This document shows, piece by piece, positions 1-11,576 of a DNA stretch of 64,000 nt (positions are counted from its first letter, which is position 1; every line of letters begins with the position of its first letter). Source of the stretch: Flaccisagitta enflata. Its lineage: Eukaryota > Chaetognatha > Sagittoidea > Aphragmophora. The stretch lies in assembly GCA_965153355.1 (NCBI GenBank), contig OZ231128.1, positions 8,866,001 to 8,930,000 of the forward strand. Direction: 5' to 3'. A model generated the notes under the pieces. That model saw nothing but the letters and a program-made list of their open reading frames with translations, did not search any database and was not told the DNA's origin. Both the position numbers and the translations under genes were made by a program.

Positions 1-735
1 TAAAAGTGATTGAGATAGCTCAGACATCATATCTAAAAGAAAAATTTGCATTTACTTATTAAGAGGACCAAGTTTAGCCAATGTTACCAAAAAATTGTTT
101 TGAAAATTTATACTTATTTTAATTTTGGTCACTGACAAGGGGTTGGTCGAAATTCTAAATTTGCATAGGAAATGAAAAAATGAAAAAACAAAGAACATAG
201 TTCTCTTCCTAAATCGATTACAGAGAGAACTACATTTTTTAAAATGCAAAATTTCCTTGTGTTTGGCTTTCTTAGAATTTCGACCTCAGAAAATGAAAAA
301 AAGTGTAAGCAGAAATTTACTAGAAAACATCATTTTCATGCTAATTTTCATGTGAATCGCATAGTTTAAATTACATTTTAATTCAAAATATGATAAAAAT
401 GTATGCAACAAGTGTCCTTAGAGACAATTTGTCCACTTAAAGCATTCCAGCTTCATTATTGTCCTGATAATAATGCAAAAAGTATGGTGAAACACTTCAT
501 TTTTCTTTATAAATTTTCTGTCCTATGATCCATAGAGTCTAGGCCTCCAGTTTTAACCCGACCACCCAAATCCGGTTCATAGACTAAATCAAGCTGTCAA
601 TCTGTCAAATTAGATTTCAATTCACCAATCCGATTACTCACGGTTTTAGCCATGACTACAGAATGAATGCAAGGCAAAATTCGGCCCATCCGGGGTCACT
701 GAATCATTAACTCTCATTAACTTACATGCATATAT
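1..735. other. AT-rich intergenic sequence, no gene seen
   Basis: I see no convincing coding region, RNA gene or tandem array. The only structure noted is a 14-bp perfect inverted repeat, GGTCGAAATTCTAA at 145-158 and its complement at 272-285, which could be the remnant of an old palindromic element. Confidence 0.6.
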
Positions 736-909
736 TTTTTGTCGCGGATACGCGACTCTACACCTTGCCGTGTCGGTCCGTCGGTCAGTCCGTCGGTCGG
801 TCCGTTGGTCGGTCCGTCCCGTGACATTTTTGAAATGCGAGTGGTTTTCGCACGTCTGCTCCTGCTCAACCGTCCGCGACTGTATTGACGTGTATCCGGC
901 CTTGTTTTT
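736..909 (+). mobile_element. double-hairpin (DH) dispersed repeat, copy 1
   Basis: First copy of a family defined here by comparing the window with itself. The head is a near-palindrome (GTCGCGGATACGCGAC) followed by CTCTACACC. A variable run of GTCC/GTCGGTC tetramers comes next, then a CTCCTGC box. The tail is GCGACT..., then GTGTATCCGGCC and CTTGTTTTT. In better copies both head and tail form hairpins. It has no coding capacity. Its class is unknown; the T-rich borders and hairpin ends are compatible with a short non-autonomous element. Confidence 0.75.
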
Positions 910-1130
910 TTCTCATCCCAAGTTTGTGACGTCATAGATCTGACGTCTGATTTTTATAACCCCTATTTTCACACCCCATTCATTCTTTTTTTTTCTTTTA
1001 AACTGCCTAATCGTCCATTGAGGGATAAAAAAAAAGTAATTTCCTTTGGTTTGAAAATGAATTTGAGATGAAAGGAAAATTGACGTAAAAATCCTTTAAC
1101 AAAAAAAGAAGAGGAGAAATAAAAAGAAAG

Positions 1131-1407
1131 GGTGTGTTTCTAGTGACGACCAAAACGCGTTTCTTCCCTTTAAACAAAACTTACAGTATGAACACATTCA
1201 TAGAATTCAACCGTCCTATGAGGGAGTGAGGGAAGTTAGTAAGCCAGTCCATGAAGAGCGGGAGCAAGCAAAGCCAACAAGGGCAAGTGTAGCAAAGCAG
1301 AGTGTTGCGGCGCAAGAATGTCGAGTAAGTGTTACGAGCGAACAAATGTAGCGAGCGACCTAGTGGCCCGTTTAAAACGAGCGATTGTCAGTAACTAGAA
1401 ACGCACC
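1131..1407. mobile_element. GTGTTTCTAG terminal-inverted-repeat (TIR) element, copy 1
   Basis: The left end is GGTGTGTTTCTAGTGACGAC and the right end is the complementary GTAACTAGAAACGCACC. AACGCGTTT-like sub-terminal motifs lie inside both ends. The centre is rich in GAGTGAGGGAAG and GCGAGCGACC motifs and contains the conserved string CTAGTGGCCCGTTT. It carries no open frame and looks like a MITE of about 277 bp. The target duplication is not clear. Confidence 0.8.
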
Positions 1408-1491
1408 TAAAGTCTTCTCTGCCAGTCTCTCTCATTAGCCGGAGATTAACCGAGCAGAAGAAACGAATGGAGGAGGGGAAAGAGAAAGGAA

Positions 1492-2058
1492 TAGTCGCGA
1501 AAGCGTTAGATGGTCAGCGGTACCCAATGTCCCTAAGTCAGTGTACATAGATATGAGATAGTAAGAGGGGAAGCGGCCCCAAAGGTGCCAATGACCTATG
1601 CTTGGCTTTGAATTGAACATTGAGATAATATGATATAAGAACTTGAGCCTTAGGGCTTAGGTTTGAGCCTCAAGTCTTTTATTTGAACATTGAGGCTGGA
1701 ACTAGAGCCTCAAGGCTGGATTTTTAGCCTTGAGGCTGGAATCTGAGCCTTGAGGGTGGGATCTGGGCCACAAGACTGGGATCTGAGTCTCAAGGCTGGG
1801 ATCTGAGCCTGGAGGCTAGGATTTATGCTTTAAGCTAGGATTTGAGCCTCTAAGCTGGGATTTGAGCCTTTAGGCTGGGATTTGAGCCTCGAGGCTGGGA
1901 TTTGAGCCTCGAGGCTGGAATTTTGAGCCTCGGGCAAGGATTGGGGCCTTGAGACTGAGATTTGAGTCTGAAAGGGGGTGGATGGGGGTGATGGAAAAAT
2001 TTCTCCTGTGTGAAAGCATGGGTCATCGGCCCCTTTGGGGTCGCTGCCCAAAAAGGGA
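1492..2058 (+). mobile_element. palindrome-armed minisatellite (PM) element, copy 1
   Basis: The head is ATAGTCGCGAAAGCGTTAGA followed by TGGTCAGCGGTACC. A left arm (about 1574-1605) reads GGAAGCGGCCCC...CCTATGCTT. A minisatellite of about 20 bp follows (1640-1950, consensus GATTTGAGCCTCGAGGCTGG). The inverted right arm (about 2016-2050) reads AAGCATGGGTCATCGGCCCC...GCTGCCC. The GGCCCC/GGGGCC core of each arm is itself a small hairpin. Three more copies of the same architecture occur in this window. Confidence 0.8.
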
Positions 2059-2061
2059 ATT

Positions 2062-2064
<3 letters not shown>

Positions 2065-2124
<60 letters not shown>
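2065..2124. repeat. (GA)n microsatellite
   Basis: About 60 bp of uninterrupted GA dinucleotide directly abutting the end of the PM element. It is followed by a short GACGTCAGA duplication. Confidence 0.95.
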
Positions 2125-2125
<1 letters not shown>

Positions 2126-2256
2126 GTCAGAGACGTCAGAGAAACAGAAACACTCACAAAGAAATAGAAACATAGACGGAGAAGGGTTGAACCCTATTAA
2201 ATGACGAAGACAGAGAAAACAAGAAGGAACCAAGACCGATTAAGTAACGAGGACCA

Positions 2257-2612
2257 TGTGGTAAGGGTGAAGGGTGAAGGGTGAAGGGTAAGGTTGAGGC
2301 TACGGGTGGTGAGAGTAAGGGTGGTAAGGGTGGTAAAGGAGAAGGTTATGGGTGGTGAGATTAAGGAAAGTAAGGGTAATGAGGAAGGTAAGGGTGGGGC
2401 TATGGGTGGTAAGGGTAAGGGTGGTAAGGGTGGTAAGGGACAAGGGTAAGGGTGGTAAGGCAAAGCGTAAAGGTAAGGTCGAAGGGTGAGGGTAAGGCTA
2501 AGGGAGGTAAGGGTAAGGGTGGTAAGAGTGGTCGGGGGAAGGGGAAAGGGTAAAGTGGTAAGGGTAAGGCTGAAGGGTAAGGGTGGTAAGAATGAGGTCC
2601 AGGGGAGAAAGT
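2257..2612 (+). repeat. G-rich minisatellite, (GGTAAGGGT)-like
   Basis: Imperfect repeats of 6-18 bp built from GGTAAGGGT, AAGGGTGAAGG and GGTGGTAAGGG. Runs of three or more G recur every few bases on the plus strand, so G-quadruplex formation is plausible. The 166-residue minus-strand open frame across it is only the pyrimidine-rich complement (Pro/Leu/Thr) and is not a gene. Confidence 0.85.
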
Positions 2613-2639
2613 AAAGGTGAGGGGAGTAGGCTGGACATA

Positions 2640-3290
2640 TGAGCGTAGGTCCCTGGGGAATCATGTTTCGGTCGAGTCCTAGTCGTTTAAGCGGCAAATT
2701 TTGAATTTCGATGCAGGATCTATTTTCTTGTCTTCCAAAGTAAACATCAAGATGAAGGGCTCAGAGCAAAAAAAACTCTTAAAAAGTAATTATCTTTGTT
2801 GATTTTAGAGTGTTAAAAGCATAAAAAGGGCAAATATAGTATTTCTACGTTTACAATTAGGCGCTTCATTGTAACGTTTTGGCAGACCTGATTCTTGATT
2901 TATGGATATCGATCCGCGGTCTTGTAAGGTCAATGCACTTTGGTTTAAAATCAAGCAATCCTATTAGGTTTGAGATAGTGAAATGAGCCTTTGAAACTCA
3001 AAGGTTATTCCTGCAAAATCACAGGTCTCTCCTACCGAGAGACTGAACGGCCACAGGAGTCAAAAATGTCAAGTTTTTTCATGTTATTCTGTAAAAGCAT
3101 TGCCTAAGCTTTGCTCATATGCTCTCACTTGGTTCAATAAGAGTTGCATGATAGGTAGATATCACGTCAAAGATGACCTAAGAACAAGGCTCTCAAAGGG
3201 AACTACGCCCATATAACACCAATGTTTGGCGTTGGAATTGATGTTATATTTGTATGTTTCTTACCACCTTCCATCTACAATAGTGTCACT
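2640..3290. other. unique intergenic sequence downstream of the protease exons
   Basis: No repeat or recognisable gene. The next protease exon would be expected here on the minus strand, with a block like HPxYxxxxxxNDIALL. I looked in all three minus frames and did not see it. Either the following intron is longer or the gene is broken here. Confidence 0.5.
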
Positions 3291-3416
<126 letters not shown>

Positions 3417-3418
3417 AC

Positions 3419-4257
3419 CTTTTTCGACTTCTTCGGGGTTGAATCTGAACCATCCTCCAACTCTGGCGCGATATTTGTTGGGGTCCGTTGTTTTGTAGAA
3501 GCAATGAGCGGCGCACAACGCCCACCCAAGAGCGATCAAAGTCGCTGTCATGTTGACACAAAATCAAAATAAAGCAACCGAGTGACAAATGACAAACATG
3601 AGTTACCATAAATGGATACAGTTTTTAGACCAGGCGTTTTGTTTTTTTCGCCTCTTGGACCCGACTTACACATAGGTAATGATTATGATAATGAATAATA
3701 ATGGAGACACGAGTGTTCACTGTGCAGATGAATAAAGCGATTTCCACCATGATGTAAGATGTCTTACTTTTTATATCGTTGCAATATCTCATACTAGAAT
3801 TGACATGAACTCTAGATATTTGACATGCAAGGTCAAAAAGGGAAAATCATGTCATTCTCATGTCTGCATCCTTAATGTACCACAATCAAAAATGAAAATG
3901 TGAACCGGCTTTTATCGGTCTGGGAATCACCATGAGAGACGCAAAATCATGCCTTATACAGAAGCTGCCTTATTTGTAGTATGTTAGTATAAATATATAA
4001 CTACAAGATCTCTTATGACACAGCAAGATGCATGACTCTTAGGCAAGCACGCCTTAATAGCGGGTGCTCTGCCACTGTATTTCGACTGCCATACAATGGT
4101 CGCCATTAAATGTACCACCGCAAAGATGAGTTTTGAAGTAGAAATCATGTTCGCTGTAAATGAGTGAGATTTGCCACGGAAATTCTCCGTGTCCAGCTCG
4201 CTCTCCTCCGACTATCCAACTCGTGTCCGTGTCCGTGTCCGTGCCTTTTTGCCACAC
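3419..4257 (-). CDS. trypsin-like (S1A) serine protease, two exons, partial
   Basis: Minus strand. Exon A ends at 4116. Its open frame reaches back to about 4257, with the mature start Ile near 4215. It encodes IVGGERAGHGEFPWQISLIY and then THLCG, the activation cleavage site and first conserved block of S1A peptidases. Intron 3545-4115 has donor GTACAT and acceptor GACAG. Exon B (3544-3419, 126 nt) starts in phase 1 and restores CG-A-TLI, then GWALCAAHCFY with the catalytic His of the AAHC motif, then YRARVGGW. A donor GTCAGA follows the exon. Joining the exons gives CGATLI where the family usually has CGGTLI. The Asp and Ser exons, signal peptide and promoter are not visible, so this is either part of a split gene or a pseudogene. 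Family assignment is confident; activity is unknown. A three-copy CACGGA repeat lies just before the mature start. Confidence 0.75.
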
Positions 4258-4608
4258 TTCTCAAAGGCGGACACGATGGTGACGGACGCGAAAAACAACG
4301 CGAGAAGTACGGACGGAGATGGCATTGTCGGTACGGACGGAGATGGCATCGTCCTCATTTCTCTGAATTGGCAAAAAGGACACCGACCAGCCCATATGAG
4401 AAAGAGAATGAACTTCTGTTTATCTCTTTATCTTCATTTTTATTCTTTTTTCATTGTCGATAAGAATGAAACAATTGCAAATGTCATCTTGACAAAAGTA
4501 GCGTCATTTGTTTTATAAACCAACTTTTTAATGTTTTATTTCAACCGTGTATTCACAATTTGTAGGTCTGCTCGGAGTCAATGATATCAGGTGTGCTCAT
4601 GTGTAAGT

Positions 4609-4731
<123 letters not shown>

Positions 4732-4993
4732 ATTTTGCATTAATATATCTTATTTGAACGTGCTTCTTACGGTATTTTTTAAATCGTGTGAAGTAACATC
4801 TGCGTAGGTCACTTTTTTAGTCGCGTGCAATCTTGTCTTGAGGCGGGCGCAAAAAAAGTCAAGTTTTTTTGCCATTGTGGTTATTTTAGTCACAAAATTT
4901 GGCAACCTCAAATCTGAAATTAGACCTGAAATCCACAACGAAAGTAAGTATAGCTCATGAGCTAACCAGTGCAGTGGTGCAATTTGCATTGAA

Positions 4994-5150
4994 TTACATC
5001 ACATAACATTACATTTACATAACATGAGGTGACATTACATTACATTACATTACATTACATTACATCACATTTCATTTCATTTCATAACATTTCATTACAT
5101 TTCATAACGTAACATTACACTACATAACAAGACATGATATCACATTGCAT
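4994..5150. repeat. (ACATT)n imperfect pentanucleotide array
   Basis: Tandem ACATT units that degenerate into ATTTC and AACATT variants towards both ends. Confidence 0.85.
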
Positions 5151-5164
5151 TAAAAAGGGAAAGC

Positions 5165-5540
5165 AATCGTTGATGGTGTGCATAATGCTAATGGAAATAT
5201 AAAAGTTGCTTTAAGTTGTTATGGACAAAAGTTTCCCACTTTTTTTACGTCATTAAATCTGTTGAAAGAAACGAGTACTGAGGAGCGTTTCGTTACCGCC
5301 CTCAGTTCAGTGAACGAGCTTTAGTGTGCCATGGATGCCACGGTCTAAAGCCCGATTAAAAAAGAAAAGATATTAGAGGGCATTTGCCCTTGAGGAGAAA
5401 GAAAGAAAAATATAGATACGGAAATATCAGAGATGCAACATTCCCATCAACCAAGGTATGAGTTCCCAAACCTCAACTATTGCTAATTCAGTAGAACATT
5501 CTATTGTTTAAAATGACCAAACATTGATATGCAACATTAG
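5165..5540. other. unique AT-rich sequence, nothing recognised
   Basis: No coding signal, tandem repeat or inverted repeat stands out. Confidence 0.4.
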
Positions 5541-5544
5541 AAAA

Positions 5545-5622
5545 ATACATCATAGATCATACATCATACATCATACATCATACATCATACATCATACATC
5601 ATACATCATACATCATAGATTA
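5545..5622. repeat. 7-bp tandem array (CATACAT)n
   Basis: About ten head-to-tail copies of CATACAT, nearly perfect. Confidence 0.9.
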
Positions 5623-6049
5623 CATCAAAAACAATAAGTAAGAGAAAAAAAAAGGAAGAGAAAAAGAAAAAGAGAAGGAACAGGAACAGGAAAAGGAAAA
5701 ACACAAAGAAATAAGGGGGGGGGGGAAGAAGAATGAAAGAAAAGGAGAAAGGAAGCCGGAGATCTCCCATGGAATAACATGGAGAAAAAATAGAAGGAAA
5801 GAAAAAAGTCTGTGAAACACATTAAATTGAGAACAAATGATGAAATCTCGGCTCTGCCTTTTCCCACCATTTGCAAGATTGGACATTATCTATCATTGAG
5901 TAAAAAAGGTTCTGAAACTTGTTAATAAATATTTAGTTCTTAATCTAACTAGTGTAGACTTGATCAAGTGTGCTTCTACCTTGACGGCTTGAACTATGTA
6001 TTGATGCTGTTCTAATCCACAAAGCCACAAATCCACTCACATTGATGAC

Positions 6050-6244
6050 TACTATCTTCACGAATAAAATCTTTCCACCTCAAAAAAAGCTATGATAACC
6101 AGATTGGTCCCATTTGAAAGAGTTGTTTAAACTCATTAAAATGAGACCAATCTGAGGTCAGTAGTTTTGTTAGTTTAGGAGCAGCACATTTTCAAAATTG
6201 ATGCTTTTTTTGAGGTAGAAAGATTTTTTTTTGTGAAGATAGTA
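6050..6244. mobile_element. MITE with CTATCTTCAC ends and TA target site
   Basis: An element of about 191 bp (6052-6242) between TA dinucleotides. Its ends are inverted: CTATCTTCACGAATAAAATC with a downstream CCTCAAAAAAAGC, matched by GCTTTTTTTGAGG and GTGAAGATAG. The middle is also palindromic, with GATTGGTCCCATTT facing AAAATGAGACCAATC. TA flanks and short TIRs are typical of Tc1/mariner-derived MITEs. A larger relative with the same ten terminal bases lies at 8578-9157. Confidence 0.8.
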
Positions 6245-6509
6245 GTAAGCTTAAATTCAAAGATGATTACATTGAATCAGAGCACGAATGTAAAAAAGAA
6301 AGAAAAATTCCATGAACCATATTTCATCGGGTTTGGCTTATAACACCATCTCTTCTTTTGTCCTCATAATCTTCTTTTTTTACTTGTGGAAAAAAACAAT
6401 CGTTACATTTTTTGCTGTTTGTTCATCAGTCTCTCCAGCTCTTCATAGAATAAACTTCATTCAATATTTATTGACTATAAGATCGGTCCCTAATACATTC
6501 TATGCTTGG

Positions 6510-6890
6510 CTTTGATAGATTGCAACAGGTGTGGTGTTGTGTTTTGTTGTGTGGTGTTGTGTGGTGTTGTGTTTCGTTGTGCGGTGTTGTTTTGTTGTGT
6601 TCTTCAGTGTGGTGTTGATATATTGCTTGTTGTTTGGTGTGGTGTTGTGTTGTGTTGTTTTGTTTTGTTTTGTAATGTTGTTTTGTTGAATTTGGTGTGT
6701 TTTGTTAAGTTTTGTTGTGTGGTATTGTGTTATGTTATGTCTTGTTGTGTGGTATTGTGTGTTGTTGTGTTTTATTGTTTGATGTTGTTTTGATGTGTTT
6801 TGCTGTGTTTTGTTACCTAGTGGATCTCGTTAGTGATCTCAATCCGCGTCTTTTAAGCTTTTGTATTGAAGTGTTTTTAAGCGAATAATG
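6510..6890 (+). repeat. TG/TTG-rich low-complexity tract, block 1
   Basis: Imperfect repeats of GTTGTGT, GTGGTGTTGTG and TTTTG with no fixed period. The Cys/Val-rich open frame over it is an artefact of composition. A similar block resumes at 7230, beyond the telomere-like repeat and a DH copy. Confidence 0.8.
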
Positions 6891-6892
6891 TT

Positions 6893-6988
6893 TTAGGGTT
6901 GGGGGGGTTAGGGTTAAGGACGGGTGGATTTAGGGTTAGGGATAGGGATAGGGTTGGGATTAGGGATAGGGTTAGGGCTAGGGTTGGA
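6893..6988 (+). repeat. degenerate interstitial telomere-like repeat (TTAGGG/TAGGGA)
   Basis: About 95 bp of GGGTTAGGGTT, TTAGGGATAGGG and GGGATAGGGTT units. The motif is the animal telomere hexamer with substitutions. It is bounded by TG-rich repeat on the left and runs directly into the head of a DH repeat on the right. Confidence 0.8.
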
Positions 6989-7149
6989 TTTGGTTTTTAG
7001 TTGCGAACACGCAACTCTATAAGAGGCTTTGTCCGTCCGTCGGTCCGTCCGTCGGTCATTGTGATCGAGTTGGAAAGTGTGAAAACGCGCATTTTCGCCC
7101 CTGCCCGCCCGTCCGCAACTGGTATTGGCCGTGTATCCGGCCTAGTTTA
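6985..7149 (+). mobile_element. DH repeat, copy 2
   Basis: The head is TTTTTAGTTGCGAACACGCA followed by ACTCTATAAG. GTCCGTCCGTC tetramers follow, then GAGTTGGAAAGTGTGAAAAC and GCCCCTGCCCGCCC. The tail CCGTGTATCCGGCC contains the GGCCG/CGGCC hairpin. All family landmarks are present. Confidence 0.85.
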
Positions 7150-7229
7150 TGTATCAGCTCGCATGCGCTTGAATTTAAGAATTGTCCGTACAGGAAAAAC
7201 AAATGCACGGGATTGACTTCTCTAACATT

Positions 7230-7620
7230 ACCGTTTGGTGTTGTGTTTTGTTGTGTAATGTGTTTTTTTTTGTTGTGTTTTGTTGTTTTTGATGTGTAGT
7301 GTTGTGTTTTTTTGTGTGGTGTTGATTGGTTGTGTCCTAATGTGTTTTGTTGTGTGGTGTTGTTTTTGTGTTTTGTTGGGTGGTGTTGTGTTTTGTAGTT
7401 TGGTTATGTGATATACTGATATTGTTTCGTTGTATTTTGTTGTGTTCTGTTGTGTTTTGTTGCGTTCTGTTATGTTTTGATGTGTTGTGTTGTGTTTCGT
7501 TGTGTGGTGCTGTTTTGTTGTGTGATGCTGTTTTGCTGTGTTTTGTTGTGTGGTGTCATGTTTAGTTGTGTTTTGTTTCGTTGTTTGGTGTAGTGTGGTA
7601 TAGTGTAGTGGGGGTGTAGT
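7230..7620 (+). repeat. TG/TTG-rich low-complexity tract, block 2
   Basis: Same composition as 6510-6890 (GTTGTGTTTTGTTG variants). It probably belonged to one array that the telomere-like and DH sequences split. Confidence 0.75.
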
Positions 7621-7660
7621 AGAGCGTGGTGTCGTGAAGTGAAGTGTGGCTGTATTCGTA

Positions 7661-7710
7661 GATGAAGCTGCAGATGAAGCTGCAGATGAAGCTGCAGATG
7701 AAACTGCAAG
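7661..7710 (+). repeat. 12-bp tandem repeat GATGAAGCTGCA
   Basis: Four head-to-tail copies, the last with one substitution. Confidence 0.9.
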
Positions 7711-7829
7711 GATGAATACAGATGGTTTCCTTATGGGCTCTTGCTTCTTAATGCCTTGAAGACGGAGTATGCGTTTTATTTCATGTTAGAAAAAAAAATT
7801 CAATTGAAAAGAGTGAGGATGGAAGGGAG

Positions 7830-8009
<180 letters not shown>

Positions 8010-8570
8010 GATAAAAAATGATCGAAAATAAAGTGGGAAAAGTGATGGGTGAGAATAAGAGGAGAAGAGTAGTAGATGAAAGGAGAGAGAGTGAGGAATT
8101 CCTGAGAGCTGGATTTTCCTCCTCCTTGGATCAGCACATTATAATGAATATCAATGTGAGAAGACTCCTTGAGTAGAATACGTTCGCCCCACAGTGACTG
8201 TATTTCATCTTTTATACTGTATCAAATCAATGTAACAATAATTGTATGTATGGATGAAGTGTACGGACAAAGGGGGGCATTAAACTGTAGGCACTCAGCC
8301 CACCAAAAAAAAAAAAAAAAAAAGAAAAAACTGTCGATCTTTTTTCATAAGATACCTTTTTTTTGCTATGCCATGATAACTAAAAGCATGAGACTATTCA
8401 TGATTGAAAAAAAAGGCTCAACTTTCTTTGATTTTTTCTCTCTTTATGAAATTCTTGAATGCTGAAAAAACTTAAATATGGCAATTTCTAAGAATGACCT
8501 ATAACAGCTGCGGACAGATGGGGAAGAGTGGAATTTTCAAACTTTTTAACAGATTTATCAAGGAGAAGAC
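8010..8570. other. unique sequence with an A-run
   Basis: Nothing recognised apart from a poly-A stretch at about 8304-8323. Confidence 0.4.
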
Positions 8571-8575
8571 GGATG

Positions 8576-9159
8576 TACTATCTTCACCAAAAGAAACGCG
8601 ACACCCTGGCAAAGATATGATTTATTGACCATACTCTGACAAAATTCAGTAACTGAGAAAGTTTGGAGGTGAAGTAAGTTATTCTTATAAAAAATACACA
8701 AGACTGTGGATCTAAAATGCAATTTATATCGCATTTCTTCATGTCCACAGTTTTTGCAAGCCAATGATTTTTGATTAAGGTTTACTCTTTTGCTTGCCAT
8801 TTTTAAACGGCTTGAACTACAGAATCCAGATTGAGCCCACCTTCAAGATTTTTTGATGTAGATTAATTTGCTTTTTTGGAAAAAGTATCTAGCTTCTCCA
8901 GAAGCTAAGATAACAAAAGTTAAAGTTGTATCAATTTTGATCTTTTTTTTTCTTTTTAACTTTTATCAATTCTGAATATGACTATTTTCCTTCTTCTGCT
9001 TGCCATTTCTAAACGCTTTAAGATACAGTTACCAGATTGGACTCATTTTGTAGATTTTTTGAAGAAGATTAATTTCTTTTTTTAAAAAAGTATCTAGCTT
9101 TTCTAGAAGCCAAGATATTGTAGATAGAAGGTGTCGCGTTTCTTTTGGTGAAGATAGTA
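8576..9159. mobile_element. mariner-like MITE, long relative with CTATCTTCACC ends
   Basis: TIRs of at least 28 bp start CTATCTTCACCAAAAGAAAC at 8578 and end with the complementary GTTTCTTTTGGTGAAGATAG at 9157. TA flanks both sides. The interior holds an imperfect direct repeat (about 8785-8915 and 8995-9118) with motif TAAACGGCTTGAACTACAGA and CCAGATTG, shared with the inverted repeat at 22640-22975. There is no transposase frame. Confidence 0.8.
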
Positions 9160-9504
9160 TGGACGGATGGACCAACAAACAAATAGACACAGACTTTTCA
9201 TTCCGGAACTAGAAAATAACATGAACAAAGTCACTGTGCAAACGTTTTCAGTGCGCACGAAGTGACTGAATGGTAAAATACTGTATCTCTTTTATGTGTT
9301 GGCTTGCTCAAATCTGCTTTTTGTGTACAGTAGCAATGTCAACTAGGCCCAAAGACGAATATTCAAACAACGCCATGTACAAAGGACATGCAGAACTACA
9401 GGTAGTCAAATGACGATTAAAACCTTTTCAACAATGGCACTAACTTTCAAGGTGCAATGATACTTTTTTTTTTCTTTTTTATTCTAGTTTATTTCATTCT
9501 ATTC

Positions 9505-9688
9505 TTTAGTCGCGCGTTACGCGACTCTACACCCCGCTTTGTCCGTCGGTTGGTTGGTTGGATGGTCACACTTTACTTTTTTTTCTATTCTTTGACCATA
9601 CTGCTCCTGCCCAAATGCTCTTGTGACCTCAACCAGGCCCCTGCCCACCCACACGCGACTGGGGTGGCCGTGTATCCGGCCTTGTTCA
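9505..9688 (+). mobile_element. DH repeat, copy 3
   Basis: The head is TTTAGTCGCGCGTTACGCGA, then CTCTACACCCCGCTTTGTCC and GTTGG tetramers. The tail is GCCCCTGCCCACCCACACGC, then GACTGGGGT, GGCCGTGTATCCGGCC and CTTGTT. The tail hairpin GGCCG-TGTATC-CGGCC is perfect. Confidence 0.88.
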
Positions 9689-9752
9689 TTTCTATCTTTA
9701 TTCTTTCATTTTTTTTTTAGATAAAGTAAGATATGGTTCAAATGGAGGTAAG

Positions 9753-10113
9753 ATTTGGAGGATGTTTCGCAAACTGTGAGCTATAAGTAGAAACAAAATA
9801 AAAGAATTTGGGCATCCTTTCGCGAACTGTGGGCTAGAAGAGTAGAAGTAGAGACCTAATGAGTAATGACTTGAAGGATATTTCGCGCACTGTGGGCCAG
9901 AAGTAGAGACTGAATAGCATATTGATTGGCGGGATATTTAGCGCACTGTGGGCAAGAAGTAGAGACTGAATGGCATATGAATTTAAAAGATGTTTCGCGC
10001 ACTGTGGGCCAGAAGTAGGGACTCAATGTCAAATAGATTTGAAGGATGTTTCGCGCACTGTGGGCCAGAAGTAGAGACTGAATGGCATATAGATTTGAAG
10101 GATGTTTGAATGA
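9753..10113 (+). repeat. 56-bp satellite, about six copies
   Basis: Units carry GATGTTTCGCGCACTGTGGG, then CCAGAAGTAGAGACTGAATG and GCATATAGATTTGAAG. The 3' copies are nearly identical and the 5' ones are diverged. The array ends abruptly at 10113. Confidence 0.9.
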
Positions 10114-10221
10114 TGAATTTGTGACAAGATGCAAAGAGACCAAGAAGAAGATGAAAAGAATGAGGCTTGTGCCGAATATCTAAGCAGCCCACGACCGACC
10201 ACAGTTCAGGAATTGGACGGA

Positions 10222-10735
<514 letters not shown>

Positions 10736-10739
10736 GAAC

Positions 10740-11575
10740 TATCGGGTAATGATGATAGTAATGAACTCGGACCTAGAATGGCACTTATGTAGAAGTAGGA
10801 GGAAAAGCCGATAGCGCGAGTCAATGGCAGGGGGGGCCGGCAACCCCCCAAACATGCCATAAGAATTAATTTTTTTCTTGATTCACACAAATTCTTGTCT
10901 AACTAAGAAGAATCTGCTGTCAAATCAATTCTTACGGCCTAGGAAGATAGCTAAAATTTATTTTAGTAATATCAAAAATCAAGAAAACCAGATTGCAATG
11001 GCAATCGTCACAGAAGAGGTTGAGGAAACATTTTAGTGTTTTTAACAAAACGCAGCAAAGGATAACTCATCAATGTTTCACCACATGCTTAACTGCACTA
11101 TGAAACACAAAAATCGGGTTTCGTTAGTAATCAAAGATTACAAATTGATCAAAGAATTTCCTGATAGTGACGTTTTCGGACCATATAAAGTTAAAAAATC
11201 AAAACTAAGTTGTAGAATTTGTTTCAAAGAAAATAGTCGTACCCTAAAAAAGCTCTTTAGACATTATCAGCCTCCTTCCTTCTCTGAGTCAATGGAATGC
11301 GGAAGTAATGCAGGGAGGAGAAATCAGAGCATGAATAAAAGTGAGAGGCGCTTATTAAAAGAAAAAAGAAAGTAGGTAAGGATAGATAAAGATTTAAAAC
11401 TCATTTGCATGATGATAGAAATGGAGGAAGTTCTGTAAATGTGCAACAGTTAAATAAACGATTTTCATTACAATCCATCGCATCATCCGTGTAAGGTGAC
11501 CCATGTGATAATAGCCGGAGAACCATGAAATATATATTCAGCACATATGAGATGGAAAGATCTATACAAAAAAAG
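10740..11575. other. mostly unique sequence, one small open frame
   Basis: No repeat structure is evident. The only frame with ordinary amino-acid composition is at 11073-11375, listed separately. Confidence 0.5.
11073..11375 (+). CDS. uncertain 100-residue ORF, possible coding remnant
   Basis: ATG-initiated and ordinary in composition: Lys-rich, with KLSCRICFKENSRTLKKLFR then HY near residues 50-72. The CxxC followed 13 residues later by His is faintly zinc-finger-like but incomplete. I do not recognise a family and there is no supporting splice signal or neighbour. It could be chance. Confidence 0.15.
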   Translation: MFHHMLNCTMKHKNRVSLVIKDYKLIKEFPDSDVFGPYKVKKSKLSCRICFKENSRTLKKLFRHYQPPSFSESMECGSNAGRRNQSMNKSERRLLKEKRK

Positions 11576-11576
11576 T

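Noticed and set aside
4441-4500. Minus-strand MTFAIVSFLSTMKKE as a signal-peptide exon of the protease
   Set aside because: Too short, and it ends at a stop without a convincing donor site joining it to the IVGG exon.
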